Source: CBDCWT01 sp965223305 (GTDB lineage Bacteria > Planctomycetota > Planctomycetia > Pirellulales > Pirellulaceae). From it: a stretch of 64,000 nt of DNA. The position numbers and the translations under genes were made by a program. Of this stretch, positions 34,869 through 44,376 are shown one piece after another. The stretch lies in NCBI GenBank assembly GCA_965223305.1, contig CBDCWT010000042.1:110172-174171 (forward strand), read 5' to 3'. Every line of letters starts with the position of its first letter. Positions within the stretch are counted from its first letter, which is position 1. The notes under the pieces were generated by a model. The model ran no database searches. It was not told the origin of the DNA and saw only the letters and a list, made by a program, of their open reading frames with translations.

Positions 34869-35468
34869 CTCGGCCAGTGCGTGTGATCAAAGTCGGCGGC
34901 AGCCTGTTCGACTGGGAGGGTCTGCGGACAAAACTCGCCGCCTGGCTTGCTGCGCAAAGCGACTGCCAGAACGTCTTGATTGCCGGGGGTGGCAAGCTGG
35001 CTGACGCGATCCGCCGAGGCCGACAGGATTCATCGGATTGGAGATGAAACCGGCCATTGGCTCTGTGTCCAGCTGCTCGACGTATCGGCGCAGCTATTAG
35101 CCTGTTTGCTCCCCGGAGCGCGTCTTGTGCGACAGTTCGCGGAACTACAGGCAGGGATCGAGCAAGAACCCTCCGACTGCTGGATTCTGTCCGTGGAGGA
35201 GTTCATGCGCCGCTGGGAGCCAGCGGTTTCCGGGAGGTCCTTGCCACACGACTGGTGCACCAGTTCCGACGCGATCGCCGCCAGAGCGGCCCAAGCACTG
35301 AGCGCCACTGAACTGGTGCTGGTCAAATCGCGTGACCTACCGCCAGGCACGACCCGAGAGGCGGCCGCCGCGGAGGGGTTCGTCGACGCGGTCTTACCCC
35401 AGGCGGCGCGGGGCCTATCGGTACACTGGGTCAATCTGCGCAGCGGCGTAGCCGGCCAGTTGCACTAA
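34865..35468 (+). pseudogene. MfnE-like amino-acid kinase, disrupted by one frameshift
   Basis: The first 51 codons (VIKVGGSLFD, VLIAGGGKLADAIRR) are the N-terminus of an aspartate/uridylate-kinase-fold protein related to MfnE (phosphorylation of an aminomethylfuran intermediate). After about 35018 the frame breaks, ending at 35047, while the +1 frame continues the homologous protein (ADRIHRIGDETGHWLCV...) to the stop at 35468. Removing one G from the GG at 35018-35019 restores a 200-codon reading frame. The extra base may be a real mutation or a homopolymer error. The intact part keeps the GG-rich nucleotide loop. The start overlaps the upstream stop. Confidence 0.75.
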
Positions 35469-35505
35469 GGACGGCCATCGACGGCCGCCCCACGTGATCC
35501 GTGGT

Positions 35506-36870
35506 TTACTGCCACCAGAACTTTCCGCTCTGGCGGGCCGCCTTTTTGCGAACCGAGTCCAACGTCTTAGATGGTTCGGTGCGGCTGGCCACCTGCCAAG
35601 ACTCGACCTGCACACCCCCAGAGGCAGCCACGATCCATGAATTCCGCACCCGCAGAAAACTGACCTCTGGTGGCACGCGTTTCGGAGAATTCCAGGTCTC
35701 CAGCTTCAGTTCGCTGGACTGATCTGTCAGCAACGGGACGCTGAGCCCCGCTTGCTCGAGGAGCCCGTTCTTTTCTAGCAGAGCCGCGATCACACACATG
35801 TCCATCAAGTTCCGCAGTTCGCCGAACACGGCGTCCTTGGCCGAAAGCTGCTCGTAGTGTCCGGTCATCAGATCAGCCCAACGTTGAGCTTGACCACTGG
35901 CGCGACCCGCACTGCGGATCGTTCCGTCCGCCGAGACAAACTCGTCCTCGGTCATCACCTTGACCCCCGGACCACGAAGTTCCCATGCTAGGCCGTCATC
36001 GCTGGCAGCCAGCGGCTCGTAGTCACAGGCCATCCACCAACGAGGATTCACGTTGGCAGCCTTGCGGGAGTTTTTGATCAGGTCGATATAGCTGGGAAAG
36101 TCAGCTACCGGCGCGTTCTCCAGCTTCATTGCCAGTCGCTTCATACGGTAGTCGGCGGCGACGAGTACACGGGCAAAGTGAGTGCTGGCGGGAATCCCCG
36201 ACACGGTCACCATCTGCGGGCCGAATGCCTGCTTCATAGCCGGCTCCAGCACCGCTGGATTGACCCGAGCTGAGCGCCGTTGTTGCTTCAGGACCCGTCC
36301 CAGGGCGGCGTTGCCCTCTTGAGTCGGATCGATCGAACAACTGATGCCTTCGGTTCGCGCTTCGTTCACGTATCGCAGCGCGACCAGCAGGTCGTCCAAT
36401 CGCAGCACAGGGCGACCGGTGGTCACACCAACCACGTTGGCCTTGTCGTCCAACTCCCACCCTTCTCCAGGGCCTGCCAGCACAATGTCGTTGTCCTCGG
36501 GGTAGACAAACACATACTGGATTCGTTGGATCCCTGCGAGGAACCGGATTTCCTCGGGCAGGCGGCCGAAGTTGTTCTGCACCGCATCCTGGCAAGCCGC
36601 GTGTAGAGCTTTTAATGAGATCATCCGCAGTTCTACGGGTGCCGTCAGTTCCTCAGGGGCCTCCTTGATTTCTTTGCGCAGCGCCGCCAGGAGCCGTCGG
36701 TGGACGCCGGACGCGGGCGGACCGACGACACCCTCGACATCGATCGAAACGCCGCCGACTGCGGCGTTTCTTAATCCCGCCAAGCCGGCCCAGGCGGGCG
36801 TCGCTAGGACGGCCACGGCCACCAACGCATAAAACAGCTGGCGAATATGCACATCTGTGCGAACGGACAT
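35506..36870 (-). CDS. Exported DUF1598-family protein
   Basis: A 454-residue protein with AAGGAG 8 bases before its ATG. Residues 1-29 form a signal peptide (LFYALVAVAVLATPAWA, cleavage after AWA). The mature sequence (GGVSIDVEGVVG, FLAGIQRIQYVFVYPEDNDIVLAGPGEGWE, NPRWWMACDYEPL) matches DUF1598, a family seen almost only in planctomycetes. No catalytic motif is evident. It is probably a periplasmic or envelope protein of unknown role. It ends 37 bp from the convergent kinase remnant. Confidence 0.85.
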   Translation of the reverse strand: MSVRTDVHIRQLFYALVAVAVLATPAWAGLAGLRNAAVGGVSIDVEGVVGPPASGVHRRLLAALRKEIKEAPEELTAPVELRMISLKALHAACQDAVQNNFGRLPEEIRFLAGIQRIQYVFVYPEDNDIVLAGPGEGWELDDKANVVGVTTGRPVLRLDDLLVALRYVNEARTEGISCSIDPTQEGNAALGRVLKQQRRSARVNPAVLEPAMKQAFGPQMVTVSGIPASTHFARVLVAADYRMKRLAMKLENAPVADFPSYIDLIKNSRKAANVNPRWWMACDYEPLAASDDGLAWELRGPGVKVMTEDEFVSADGTIRSAGRASGQAQRWADLMTGHYEQLSAKDAVFGELRNLMDMCVIAALLEKNGLLEQAGLSVPLLTDQSSELKLETWNSPKRVPPEVSFLRVRNSWIVAASGGVQVESWQVASRTEPSKTLDSVRKKAARQSGKFWWQ

Positions 36871-37221
36871 AACTGAAGCTCCTTGTACCTAACTCACAAG
36901 CGCCAACTGGCTGGCGACCCCTGCCTGATTGCCCGTCGTTCCTCGACCCCTTCCAGCATAGTCGAGCGTGCGTCAAGTTGCGAAGGGGAATAAATTTAGG
37001 ATAACGATGGAGGTGCGGGATTTCAAGAAAAACGGGCTGGACGCCAGCCAGGTAGCCAAATCGTGCAAACCTGGGACACTTAGGCCATGAGAGAACGCCC
37101 GTTCAGCTCCGATGCGAGGGGATCCGGGCGACCGGTCAGCCAGCTGCGGGCTCCGGCGGCGAGCGGATGTTCCTGCTTGCCAGAGCGAACGGCGTGAGGA
37201 TAAGGTGAAAATAGGAAGGCC
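36871..37221. other. Intergenic region, no recognised feature
   Basis: This gap between the divergent DUF1598 gene and the sigma54-activator gene should hold the promoters of both. An AT-richer patch near 36990-37005 (GGGGAATAAATTTAGGATAA) is the most likely position, but no convincing -35/-10 pair was found, and no -24/-12 GG/GC element either. Confidence 0.35.
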
Positions 37222-39228
37222 ATGGTAGCGTATCTCGTCATTCGTGAAGGCTCGAAGTGGACCGACGTGTTCCGTCTCACCCCGGGGCGGACGGTGACGA
37301 TTGGACGGTCGACGACAAACCAAATCGTCATCAAGGACGAGCGCTGCAGCAGAAACCACGCGGAAGTCTTCATGACCGAAGGCGAGTGGACTTTGCGAGA
37401 TCTGGGGAGTCGCAATGGGACGCTGGTCGGTGGTGAGCAGATTGACGGCGACCATGCGCTCTCCGCGGGAGATGTCGTGCGGATCGCGCACTGCCAAATG
37501 GCGTTCGTCAACGACCTCTCGATGGCCTTCATTGATGGCGACGATTCGGGCGAAGGCACGGAAACCGTCACCGGGACTGTGTCGCTGACACCGGCGGACA
37601 CCCAGATCCTGGACTCGGTCGAACCGACCACGATTACGGACCGGCGAGGCCACACGCGCTATTTGGAGGGTGGCGTGGAGGAGGTCGTCGTGGGCCCCAA
37701 CGTGGGTCGTGCGGCCGCTAAGTTGTGTCGTCTGGCTTTTGACTTGGCGAAGCTGAACAACGCAATCTCCGTTTCACACATTGCACTGGACGGTCTCTTT
37801 GAAGGTACGGGCGTCGATGCCGGCGCCGTGCTGTTGGCCCCACGTGAACTGGCCGGGGATCCAGCCGCCGATGACCTCGAAATTGCGGCGTCGCGCACCG
37901 ACACCGGATCTGCCTATCACCGTGTTTCGGAGTTCCTGGCCACCATGGTGTTGGGTGAGGGCGAGGCGGTGTTGGCCCGCAACATCGTGGGCGACACGGA
38001 ACTGGGGATCCGGGACAGCAAGGGAGCGTTTCGAGCCACCAGTGTGATCTGCGCCCCGATCCGCCAGGACAGTCAGGTCATCGGACTGGTCCATCTCTAC
38101 TGTACGGGCGAGGACCAGATGTTGGATGCCGATGATCTCGAGTTCACGCTCGCCGTCGCCGACAACGTCGCCCTGGCCTTGCGAAATCTCGGGCTGCAGG
38201 AAGAGTTGGCGGAGAACCTAACACAGTCCAAGTCGGAGATCATCCAGCTACGCAAACGGCTGGGCGTAGAAAGCGAGATTGTTGGTTCGAGCGCTGCGAT
38301 GCGGAAGGTGCAGGAAGATGTTGGCCGGGCGGCCCCGAGTCGAGCCACGGTGCTCATTCGCGGAGAGAGTGGAGTGGGTAAGGAGCTCGTAGCTCGCGCC
38401 GTCCATTATTCGAGCCCCCGCAAGAAAGGTCCGTTTGTCTGCCTGAACTGTGCCGCACTTTCGGAGACCTTACTGGAGAGCGAGCTGTTTCGGACACGAG
38501 CGAGGTGCTTTTACGGGAGCGACCGACCGCAAGATTGGTAAGTTCGAAGCGGCCCATCACGGCACATTGATGCTAGATGAAATTGGCGAAATGAGCCTCT
38601 CGATCCAAAGTAAGTTCTTACGCGTGCTGGAAGGGGCATTCGTTCGAGCGGGTGGGCGGCAGTAAGGCCATCAAGGTGGATGTCCGCGTTATCGCCGCCA
38701 CGAACCCGCAATCTCGAAAAGGCGGTCTCCGACGGCAGTTTTCGCAGGGATCTGTACTTCCGCCTGCACGTAGTCGAAATCCACGTCGCTCCACTGCGAA
38801 AACGTCCATCGGACATCGTCGAATTAGCTAACCACTTCCTGGAGCGCTATCAGGACGAAACGGGCCGCAAGATCGCGACGTTTACGCCCGCGGCGGTCGA
38901 CCTGATGCAGTCATATCATTGGCCGGGTAATGTCCGGGAGCTGAAAAACGTCGTCGAGCGTGCCGTTTTGCTGACCCAAGTCGATGTGATTGATGTCGAC
39001 GATTTGATGCTCTCGAATCTCAGTACTGCCAGTGAGTCCGGCGAGATGTTTCTCAACCGTAATGTTTTTGAGCCAACGACGCTGTCTGAAATGGAAAAGA
39101 AACACATCTCTGCCACCCTCAACCTGACCGGGTGGAACAAGAGTCGCGCGGCGAACATTCTCGGGATCGAACGCTCGACCCTAGATCGCAAGATTCGTCG
39201 TTACGAGCTGAACAAGGACTCGAAGTGA
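37222..39228 (+). pseudogene. FHA-GAF-sigma54 activator, disrupted by three frameshifts
   Basis: The intact 5' part encodes an FHA domain (about 20-95, with IGRS, SRNHAEVF and GSRNGTLVGG), a GAF-like domain (about 160-325) and the AAA+ Walker A (GESGVGKE). Then the frame shifts +1 near 38488-38491 (ttt for tt), +4 by duplication of TTCG at 38639-38646, and +1 near 38705-38707 (ccc for cc). Correcting all three restores GAFTGA-type loop, ERVGGSK, RDLYFRL and a C-terminal Fis-type HTH (RAANILGIERSTLDRKI) in one 666-codon frame. It would couple phospho-threonine binding to sigma54 transcription. It may be dead, or the indels may be sequence errors. Confidence 0.82.
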
Positions 39229-39593
39229 ACCTTGCACCCCGAGGCAACCACAAATAGAATCCGCAAAGGCTCTCCGCATCATGTGAGGTCGTACAGCTTT
39301 TAAGTTAGTGCGTGATTTGTCTTTCTTCACTCTCCCCTCGGGGAGAGTCGGCCCGAAGGGCCGAAGAGGGGGCACTCGCCGGAAGCTACGCGTCGGTTTC
39401 GCTGGGGAACCGTGGGCTAACGCCCAGCGGCTGATTTGGAGCGTAGCCGAACTCGCCAGAGTTTGGCGGATTGCATGAAGCGTAAAAGCTGCACCATCTC
39501 CGTGCGGGAGGGTAAAAGCGCTCCCCCAGGTGGCGCATTGTTCAGTATCTTAAGTACAACTACCTACTCCTTGAGGCCTTTGGATCCCAGATC
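39229..39593. repeat. Intergenic gap with dispersed repeat pair
   Basis: From 39331 to 39475 the gap holds the same ordered modules as 33640-33755: CTCTCCCCTCGGGGAGAG, GGCCCGAAGGGCC, CGTGGGCTAACGCCCAGCGG and CGTAGCCGAACTCGCCAGAG. The sequence before it, about 39295-39330, is also shared (TTAGTGCGTGATTTGTCTTT versus the corresponding bases near 33620). No gene is supported in the remainder. Confidence 0.65.
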
Positions 39594-39956
39594 ATGGAAT
39601 CGAACAATCCGTACGACGCCCCGCAACAGAGTGCTCCTTCGTCAAGCCCAGCCTACGGTTTGCGATCGGTGAAAATCAAACGAATCGATCCCGTCTCGAC
39701 GGCAACCATGTTGGGCGCGCTGTACGTATTCATAGGTCTAATCGCCGGTGGATTCATGTTCCTGTTTTCATTGGTGGGAGGCGCGGTCGGTGGCGAAGAA
39801 GCGGCGCTCGGGGGACTAATTGGGGGTGTTGGTGCGTTGATCGGATTGCCCATAGTGTATGGCGTAATGGGGTTCATCGGTGGCCTGATTGGGGCGGCGC
39901 TTTACAACCTCGTAGCCGGATTCGTCGGTGGGATTCAAATAGACTTGGAGGGCTAG
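39594..39956 (+). CDS. Small membrane protein, DUF3566-like
   Basis: A 120-residue protein. A polar Pro/Ser-rich N-terminus is followed by VKIKRIDPVSTATMLGALY, which resembles the start of DUF3566-type domains. Two long glycine-rich hydrophobic segments (about 40-65 and 72-112) end in ALYNLVAGFVGGIQIDLEG. Glycine-zipper content suggests tightly packed helices. The function of the family is unknown. It is alone between a repeat-filled gap and a convergent gene. Confidence 0.65.
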   Translation: MESNNPYDAPQQSAPSSSPAYGLRSVKIKRIDPVSTATMLGALYVFIGLIAGGFMFLFSLVGGAVGGEEAALGGLIGGVGALIGLPIVYGVMGFIGGLIGAALYNLVAGFVGGIQIDLEG

Positions 39957-40081
39957 CATGGTCGCGCACCGCCTCGCATCACGCGATGGCAGATTCCCGC
40001 ACACCGATCTTAGGCACGTAGCCAACCCTTCGTTGACGCTGCAATTTGCAGCAAACAGTCCAGGCACTGTTGCGCGACTGC

Positions 40082-41008
40082 TCAGTCCGCCATCCAGCGG
40101 CGAAGGGCTGCGATGTCTGCTTGATGGGCTCTGATTGCGCCAGGTATCTCGTGCTTTTCAAAGACGCGGTATCCCATGTGTTCCATGTGGATGCAGAGCG
40201 GCATCGGTGGCAGATCGCGGCGGACAAAGTCAAAGATCTCGTTCGTCACGAACCCCGTGTCGACGGGGACGTTTTCGAGTTGATCGCTACGCTCACCCTT
40301 CCAAACAGCGTCTTTGACATAGATCGAGCGGACGTGCGGCTTCAAGACTTGCACAGCCGTTTTCCACGAGGAGCCGCTGTCGGCGCGGATATGACGCAGA
40401 TCGATTGCGGCGCCGAAGGAATCCGGATCGATGCCGTCCAACATCAAGGCGAGGTCCCATCCCATCGCACCCAGATATCGTGCCCCTGCGTGCGTTTGAT
40501 AGAGACCCTGTAAGCCGAATGAACGGTTCATCGCTGCCAGTTCCTTGGCTTGCGCCGAGAACTCGACAACCTGTTGTTTGATTGGACGGCTGTGGTCGTA
40601 GTAGTAGTAGCCAGTTCGGTAGTGGCTGATACCGACGGCTTGGAACGTTTTCAACAGTACCTCGGCGTGTGGCGAGTCGACACTAGTGACTCCGGTCGCT
40701 GCGATGATCACGCGCTTGCCACGACTCTCCATCGCAGCGGCCATTTTCGGCACCTCGTCGGCCGCCCCAGCGGGCTCGATGTGCCCTCGAGGTCGGATCG
40801 TCGCCTCCACCCCGTCCGCGCCCATCTCGACGACCGCATCAGCAAGTTCCTCGTAGCTGAGCCGTTCGAGAACCTTCTCGAAAATGGCGATCGGCCATCC
40901 GCCCTCGTCGGCCGCGGCTCGGCACAAATGCGGGTTTCCAAGTCTCGCTGCCAAAGCCAGCGGGGCCGTCCGGGCGACCTGCTTCAGGAAAGACCGTCTA
41001 GTCGTCAT
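40082..41008 (-). CDS. Tat-exported sugar phosphate isomerase/epimerase-like TIM-barrel protein
   Basis: A 308-residue protein with AGGAG just before ATG at 41008. It begins with a Tat signal (TTRRSFLKQVARTAPLALAA). The remainder resembles the xylose isomerase-like TIM barrel of sugar phosphate isomerase/epimerase proteins: ELADAVVEMGADGVEATIRPRGH, YRTGYYYYD, LMLDGIDPDSFGAAIDLRHI and VKDAVWKGER with acidic and His residues that could bind a divalent metal. Substrate unknown. In planctomycetes such exported epimerase-like proteins are numerous. Confidence 0.78.
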   Translation of the reverse strand: MTTRRSFLKQVARTAPLALAARLGNPHLCRAAADEGGWPIAIFEKVLERLSYEELADAVVEMGADGVEATIRPRGHIEPAGAADEVPKMAAAMESRGKRVIIAATGVTSVDSPHAEVLLKTFQAVGISHYRTGYYYYDHSRPIKQQVVEFSAQAKELAAMNRSFGLQGLYQTHAGARYLGAMGWDLALMLDGIDPDSFGAAIDLRHIRADSGSSWKTAVQVLKPHVRSIYVKDAVWKGERSDQLENVPVDTGFVTNEIFDFVRRDLPPMPLCIHMEHMGYRVFEKHEIPGAIRAHQADIAALRRWMAD

Positions 41009-41039
41009 GGGAGCTCCTATGAGTCTTCAAGCCTGTGAC

Positions 41040-41215
41040 TTCGTACCCCGACGCACGAGTTTTGATGTTGCGCTGTTGGCTCAATCGGAAGCGCGAAGCG
41101 TGAGTTTTGATATAGCGCTGTTGGCTCAATCGAAACCCGAAGCGTAAGCGAGGGAATAACTCGCGATGGTACACCAACTCTCCCTCGCTGACGCTTCGGG
41201 TTCCGACAACGCGGT
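41040..41215. repeat. Short repeat block with GCGCTGTTGGCTCAATCG duplicated
   Basis: CGAGTTTTGAT / GAGTTTTGATATAGCGCTG copies at about 41055-41085 and 41100-41130 share the GCGCTGTTGGCTCAATCG core. Downstream, CCCGAAGCGTAAGCGAGGG (41137-41155) and CCCTCGCTGACGCTTCGGG (41185-41203) form an almost perfect 19-bp inverted repeat. It lies between the epimerase and PQQ genes; it could act as a transcription barrier but looks like a dispersed element. Confidence 0.6.
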
Positions 41216-41260
41216 GAATTCGACACTAATGTCCCTGCGGAGAGGCGACAAGCGCACGTC

Positions 41261-42541
41261 TCAGCCGCCATCGCCGCTGGCAATCTTCCACAAGCTGTGG
41301 TCGCTCCGCACGTAAAGCGCGCCGTCAGCGACGGCCGGGCTGCATAAGATCGTCTCGCCTAGCTCACCAGCGACTACCGCTCGGGGCCGCGCGGAAGTCA
41401 AGTCGATCACCTGGCCAACACCGTCTTCGTTAAACAGATAGAGTTGGCCACCCGCGACCACAGGTGAACCGCTGAACTTCCCGTTCAGCCGCGTCTGCCA
41501 CAGCGGCTTGCCGGTCTGCGCGTCGCCACACTTCAGAATCGAACCGCTGACGGCCAGGAGCTTGCCCTCGTAGACCAGAGGCGTAGCTGTCGAGGCACTG
41601 AGGCGGTTGTTCTGCCAGAGCACTTCCGGTCCAGCAAGGCTGTCGGTTGGCCGCAACGCCGTCATACCGTTTGAAGGTACATAGACAATGCCCTCGGCGA
41701 CGACGCTCGAGGAAACCGTCGAACACCCTTGGTCGTAACGCCAGACTTCTTTACCAGTTCGAGGATCGTGCGCCGTCAACTTCGCTCCCGACTGAAGCAA
41801 CACGACCGGGTCGCCGTCGTTCTCTGCCAAGATCGGAGATGTCCAAGCGGCCTTGGAAGGCCGGTCGATTTTCCAAAGGGATTCGCCCGTCTTAGCGGAT
41901 AGACCGACCGCAAGCGACTGGCTGTCGTTCTCGATCGCAACGACCAGCGTTTCGCCCACGACAAGCGGCGAGGAAGCCAGGCCTAGGCTGTTGCTGGCGT
42001 TGGGATAGTCCATCATTAGACCCCTCAGCCAGAGCAAGTTTCCGTCCAGATCAAAACACGCCACATCGTTCGTAGAGAAATAGGCAAAGATGTGTTCACC
42101 GTCACTTACCGGCGTCGGACTGGCAGGACAGATTGACGGATGAGTCATCGTCCGCCCGGTCGCCCACAGCTGGCGTTCCCAGCGCACCGCTCCATCACCA
42201 GTGTCCACGCATAGCAGGTGAAGGCGGTCCTGGCGAAACCCCGAAGAACAGGTCAACAGCACCCGATCGCCCACCACAATGGGTCCGGAGATCCCACGCC
42301 CCGGCAGTTTGACGCGCCAGGCGATGTTCTCGCCCTCTGTCCAATTCGTGGGCAGCTCGTCTTCCACTGCGAGCCCAGAGCCGTTCGGCCCGCGAAACCG
42401 CAGCCAGTCGGCAGCTGACAGAGAATTGAAAGAACTGACTGCGAGGCAAATACACAACAAATAACACAGTCGGCTGGCCAGCCGACGCGCCAGCTTGAAA
42501 ATGCCGCGATCAGCGTGCGAGCTGTGGTCATATTCGAACAT
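41261..42541 (-). CDS. Exported PQQ-like beta-propeller protein
   Basis: A 426-residue protein. Residues about 22-44 are hydrophobic (CYLLCICLAVSSFNSLSA) with a longer charged prefix, so an export signal starts late; the first ATG at 42541 is kept for lack of a better one. The mature sequence starts ADWLRFRGPNGSG, the family's standard opening, followed by blades with AKTGESLWKID, PRTGKEVWRYD and AQTGKPLWQTR. As with the propeller at 14441-15766, no enzyme active site was recognised. It is 158 bp from the upstream gene on the same strand. Confidence 0.82.
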   Translation of the reverse strand: MFEYDHSSHADRGIFKLARRLASRLCYLLCICLAVSSFNSLSAADWLRFRGPNGSGLAVEDELPTNWTEGENIAWRVKLPGRGISGPIVVGDRVLLTCSSGFRQDRLHLLCVDTGDGAVRWERQLWATGRTMTHPSICPASPTPVSDGEHIFAYFSTNDVACFDLDGNLLWLRGLMMDYPNASNSLGLASSPLVVGETLVVAIENDSQSLAVGLSAKTGESLWKIDRPSKAAWTSPILAENDGDPVVLLQSGAKLTAHDPRTGKEVWRYDQGCSTVSSSVVAEGIVYVPSNGMTALRPTDSLAGPEVLWQNNRLSASTATPLVYEGKLLAVSGSILKCGDAQTGKPLWQTRLNGKFSGSPVVAGGQLYLFNEDGVGQVIDLTSARPRAVVAGELGETILCSPAVADGALYVRSDHSLWKIASGDGG

Positions 42542-42699
42542 GAGTTGATGCCTTATGTAGTCGTTCAGGTTGGTTGGCTGCTTTCTTAGGTGTTCGCCCC
42601 AGTAACAGCCGATGTTCGTCCCTTGCTATTCTCGCTGCGCGAGGCCGGGGAGAGGGAACGATAGGCTTGTTTTGCCCAGCGCCCTCGGCCCCACACTGC

Positions 42700-43824
42700 T
42701 TACTCGGCCGAGGGAATGGCCGTACCGGCGCTGTCGCAGACCCGCAGCTGAAATTGCCACTCAACGGTCCACGTTTCCACCTGTTCGTCTTGACAGACTT
42801 TCATCAGCACTCGATTGGCACCAGGCTTGAGTGTCGCCTTGAGTCGATACTGATCCAGCTTCATCCCACGATGATACTCGTCTCTACCAAACAGCAATTC
42901 GCCATTCACCCATAGCTTCCAAGCGTTCTTACAACCCAATCGGAATTCCACCTGTCGTGCTTCCTGCGAGTAAAACTCAGTTGCCGCATAGCCTACGACT
43001 TCTTTCAAGCTGCCCAGAGGTTGGTTCAGATCGACCATTCCGTAGTCGTCGTCTGTCTCGTAGTCGACCCAGCTGACTTGCCCGCTCTTTCCCTCGTAGG
43101 TGGCATCGTCCAGCTCTCGCTCGGGTGGAAAGACCTCCGCGAATCCACGGTGCTCGGAATTGTCAAAGGGGCCGACAACGCGCCATTTGGTGAGAAATCC
43201 AAAGTGCTTTTGCAGGTCGATTTCCTCGCCCAGCAGACGGAGCTTTTCCACGCAAATCTTGATTTGATCCTCATCCCGCGCTCCGTCCAGCGCCTTGCGG
43301 AGCACGGTTTTCGCCGGCTCCTTGCGCGCATCTTCCAGCGACTGATTCGCCTGATCAATCAGACGCGCGACAGCGTCCCGCCGCAACTCCACACTCGGAT
43401 CGTTCAACATCTCCGGGATCATCCGTTCTGCGGCATCAACGTCTGCTCGCCGCAGCCACTCAAACGCCAGCCGCCGGGCTCGGGGATCGTGCTGGCTGTC
43501 TCGAGTGAACTTCTCGAGGTCACCTAAGGGTAAGGCTCGACGATCCGCCAACGCTTGTTCGCCGATCGCATCGACGGCAGTCCGCAGCCAGTTTGCCGCT
43601 AGCGGACCGGCGCCATCGAGCGCCGCGAGAACAGCGGTCATCTGCCCAGGATCCGCGGTGACGACCTCTCGCCACGCCGCCGCCGCCTGCGGCGTTCCAC
43701 GGCCGTCGGATTCGACACGACGAATGGTCTCCAGCAGCGGGCTCAGCTCGACCGCGGCGAGCGGACATGGTGCCCACATCGCTTGGCTCAGTACGACGAC
43801 CAACAAGCACCGAGAAATCGTCAT
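42700..43824 (-). CDS. Exported protein with helical repeats and C-terminal jelly-roll-like domain
   Basis: A protein of 374 residues. The ATG at 43824 begins a signal peptide (TISRCLLVVVLSQAMWAPCPLA), and GAGG lies upstream. The middle is helical with HEAT-like pairs (ARRLAFEWLRRADVDAAERM, SVELRRDAVARLIDQ). The C-terminus, WKLWVNGELLFGRDEYHRG...LKPGANRVLMKVCQDE, matches the beta-sandwich seen at the ends of planctomycete glycoside hydrolases and cytochrome-linked proteins, a likely carbohydrate-binding fold. Function unknown. Confidence 0.72.
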   Translation of the reverse strand: MTISRCLLVVVLSQAMWAPCPLAAVELSPLLETIRRVESDGRGTPQAAAAWREVVTADPGQMTAVLAALDGAGPLAANWLRTAVDAIGEQALADRRALPLGDLEKFTRDSQHDPRARRLAFEWLRRADVDAAERMIPEMLNDPSVELRRDAVARLIDQANQSLEDARKEPAKTVLRKALDGARDEDQIKICVEKLRLLGEEIDLQKHFGFLTKWRVVGPFDNSEHRGFAEVFPPERELDDATYEGKSGQVSWVDYETDDDYGMVDLNQPLGSLKEVVGYAATEFYSQEARQVEFRLGCKNAWKLWVNGELLFGRDEYHRGMKLDQYRLKATLKPGANRVLMKVCQDEQVETWTVEWQFQLRVCDSAGTAIPSAE

Positions 43825-44376
43825 CTTGGGGGCCTCAATGAAAAAGACCGATCTTGCTTTCAGGACACAGGTTTCCGCGCCGCCTGCAATAAGGCGGCTT
43901 AGTCTACCAGGGCGGCTCCCCGCACTGGCGATCAACTCCAGAAACCAACTGGATGAATATAACCAACGGCCCAGCTGACGTCACCCAACGCCGTCGATCA
44001 CGCACGCGATGCCGCGTATCGGCCAGGTCAAGTCACGGCCGAGCGGCGCGAGCTTGGTGCAGTCTGCGGTAGGCGAGGGCAAATTGGCATAGCACCTCGA
44101 GATCACCTTGGTCCAACGAGTGGATACTCATTCCCGGGCGGACGGCTCACGGAGTGAGCCTGCTACTTTGAGCCTGCTATTTAGACCGCTAGGTGCCCTA
44201 TTTCCGGGAGAATCCAGACAATCACCCCGAACCTAATTTTCGGCACGATTTCCCGAATCCGAGTCGACAAATCGAGATGGGCGCGACGATACCAATTATG
44301 ACGGAAATCCGGTTGGGTCCCCGTGGACCGAACCGATGAGGTACAAATTCGCATCTTTCACCGTGATAGCGTCCAA
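43825..44376. other. Intergenic region, mostly unassigned
   Basis: A 552-bp gap between divergent genes. The segment at about 44140-44180 (CGGACGGCTCACGGAGTGAG, CCTGCTACTTTGAGCCTGCT) is a degraded copy of one arm of the strong hairpin at 50581-50644. No promoter pair, RNA or gene is convincing in the rest. Confidence 0.4.

Noticed and set aside
37222..39228. Programmed ribosomal frameshifting in the sigma54 activator
   Set aside because: Three separate shifts, one a tetranucleotide duplication, and no slippery site plus structure. Mutation or sequence error is simpler.
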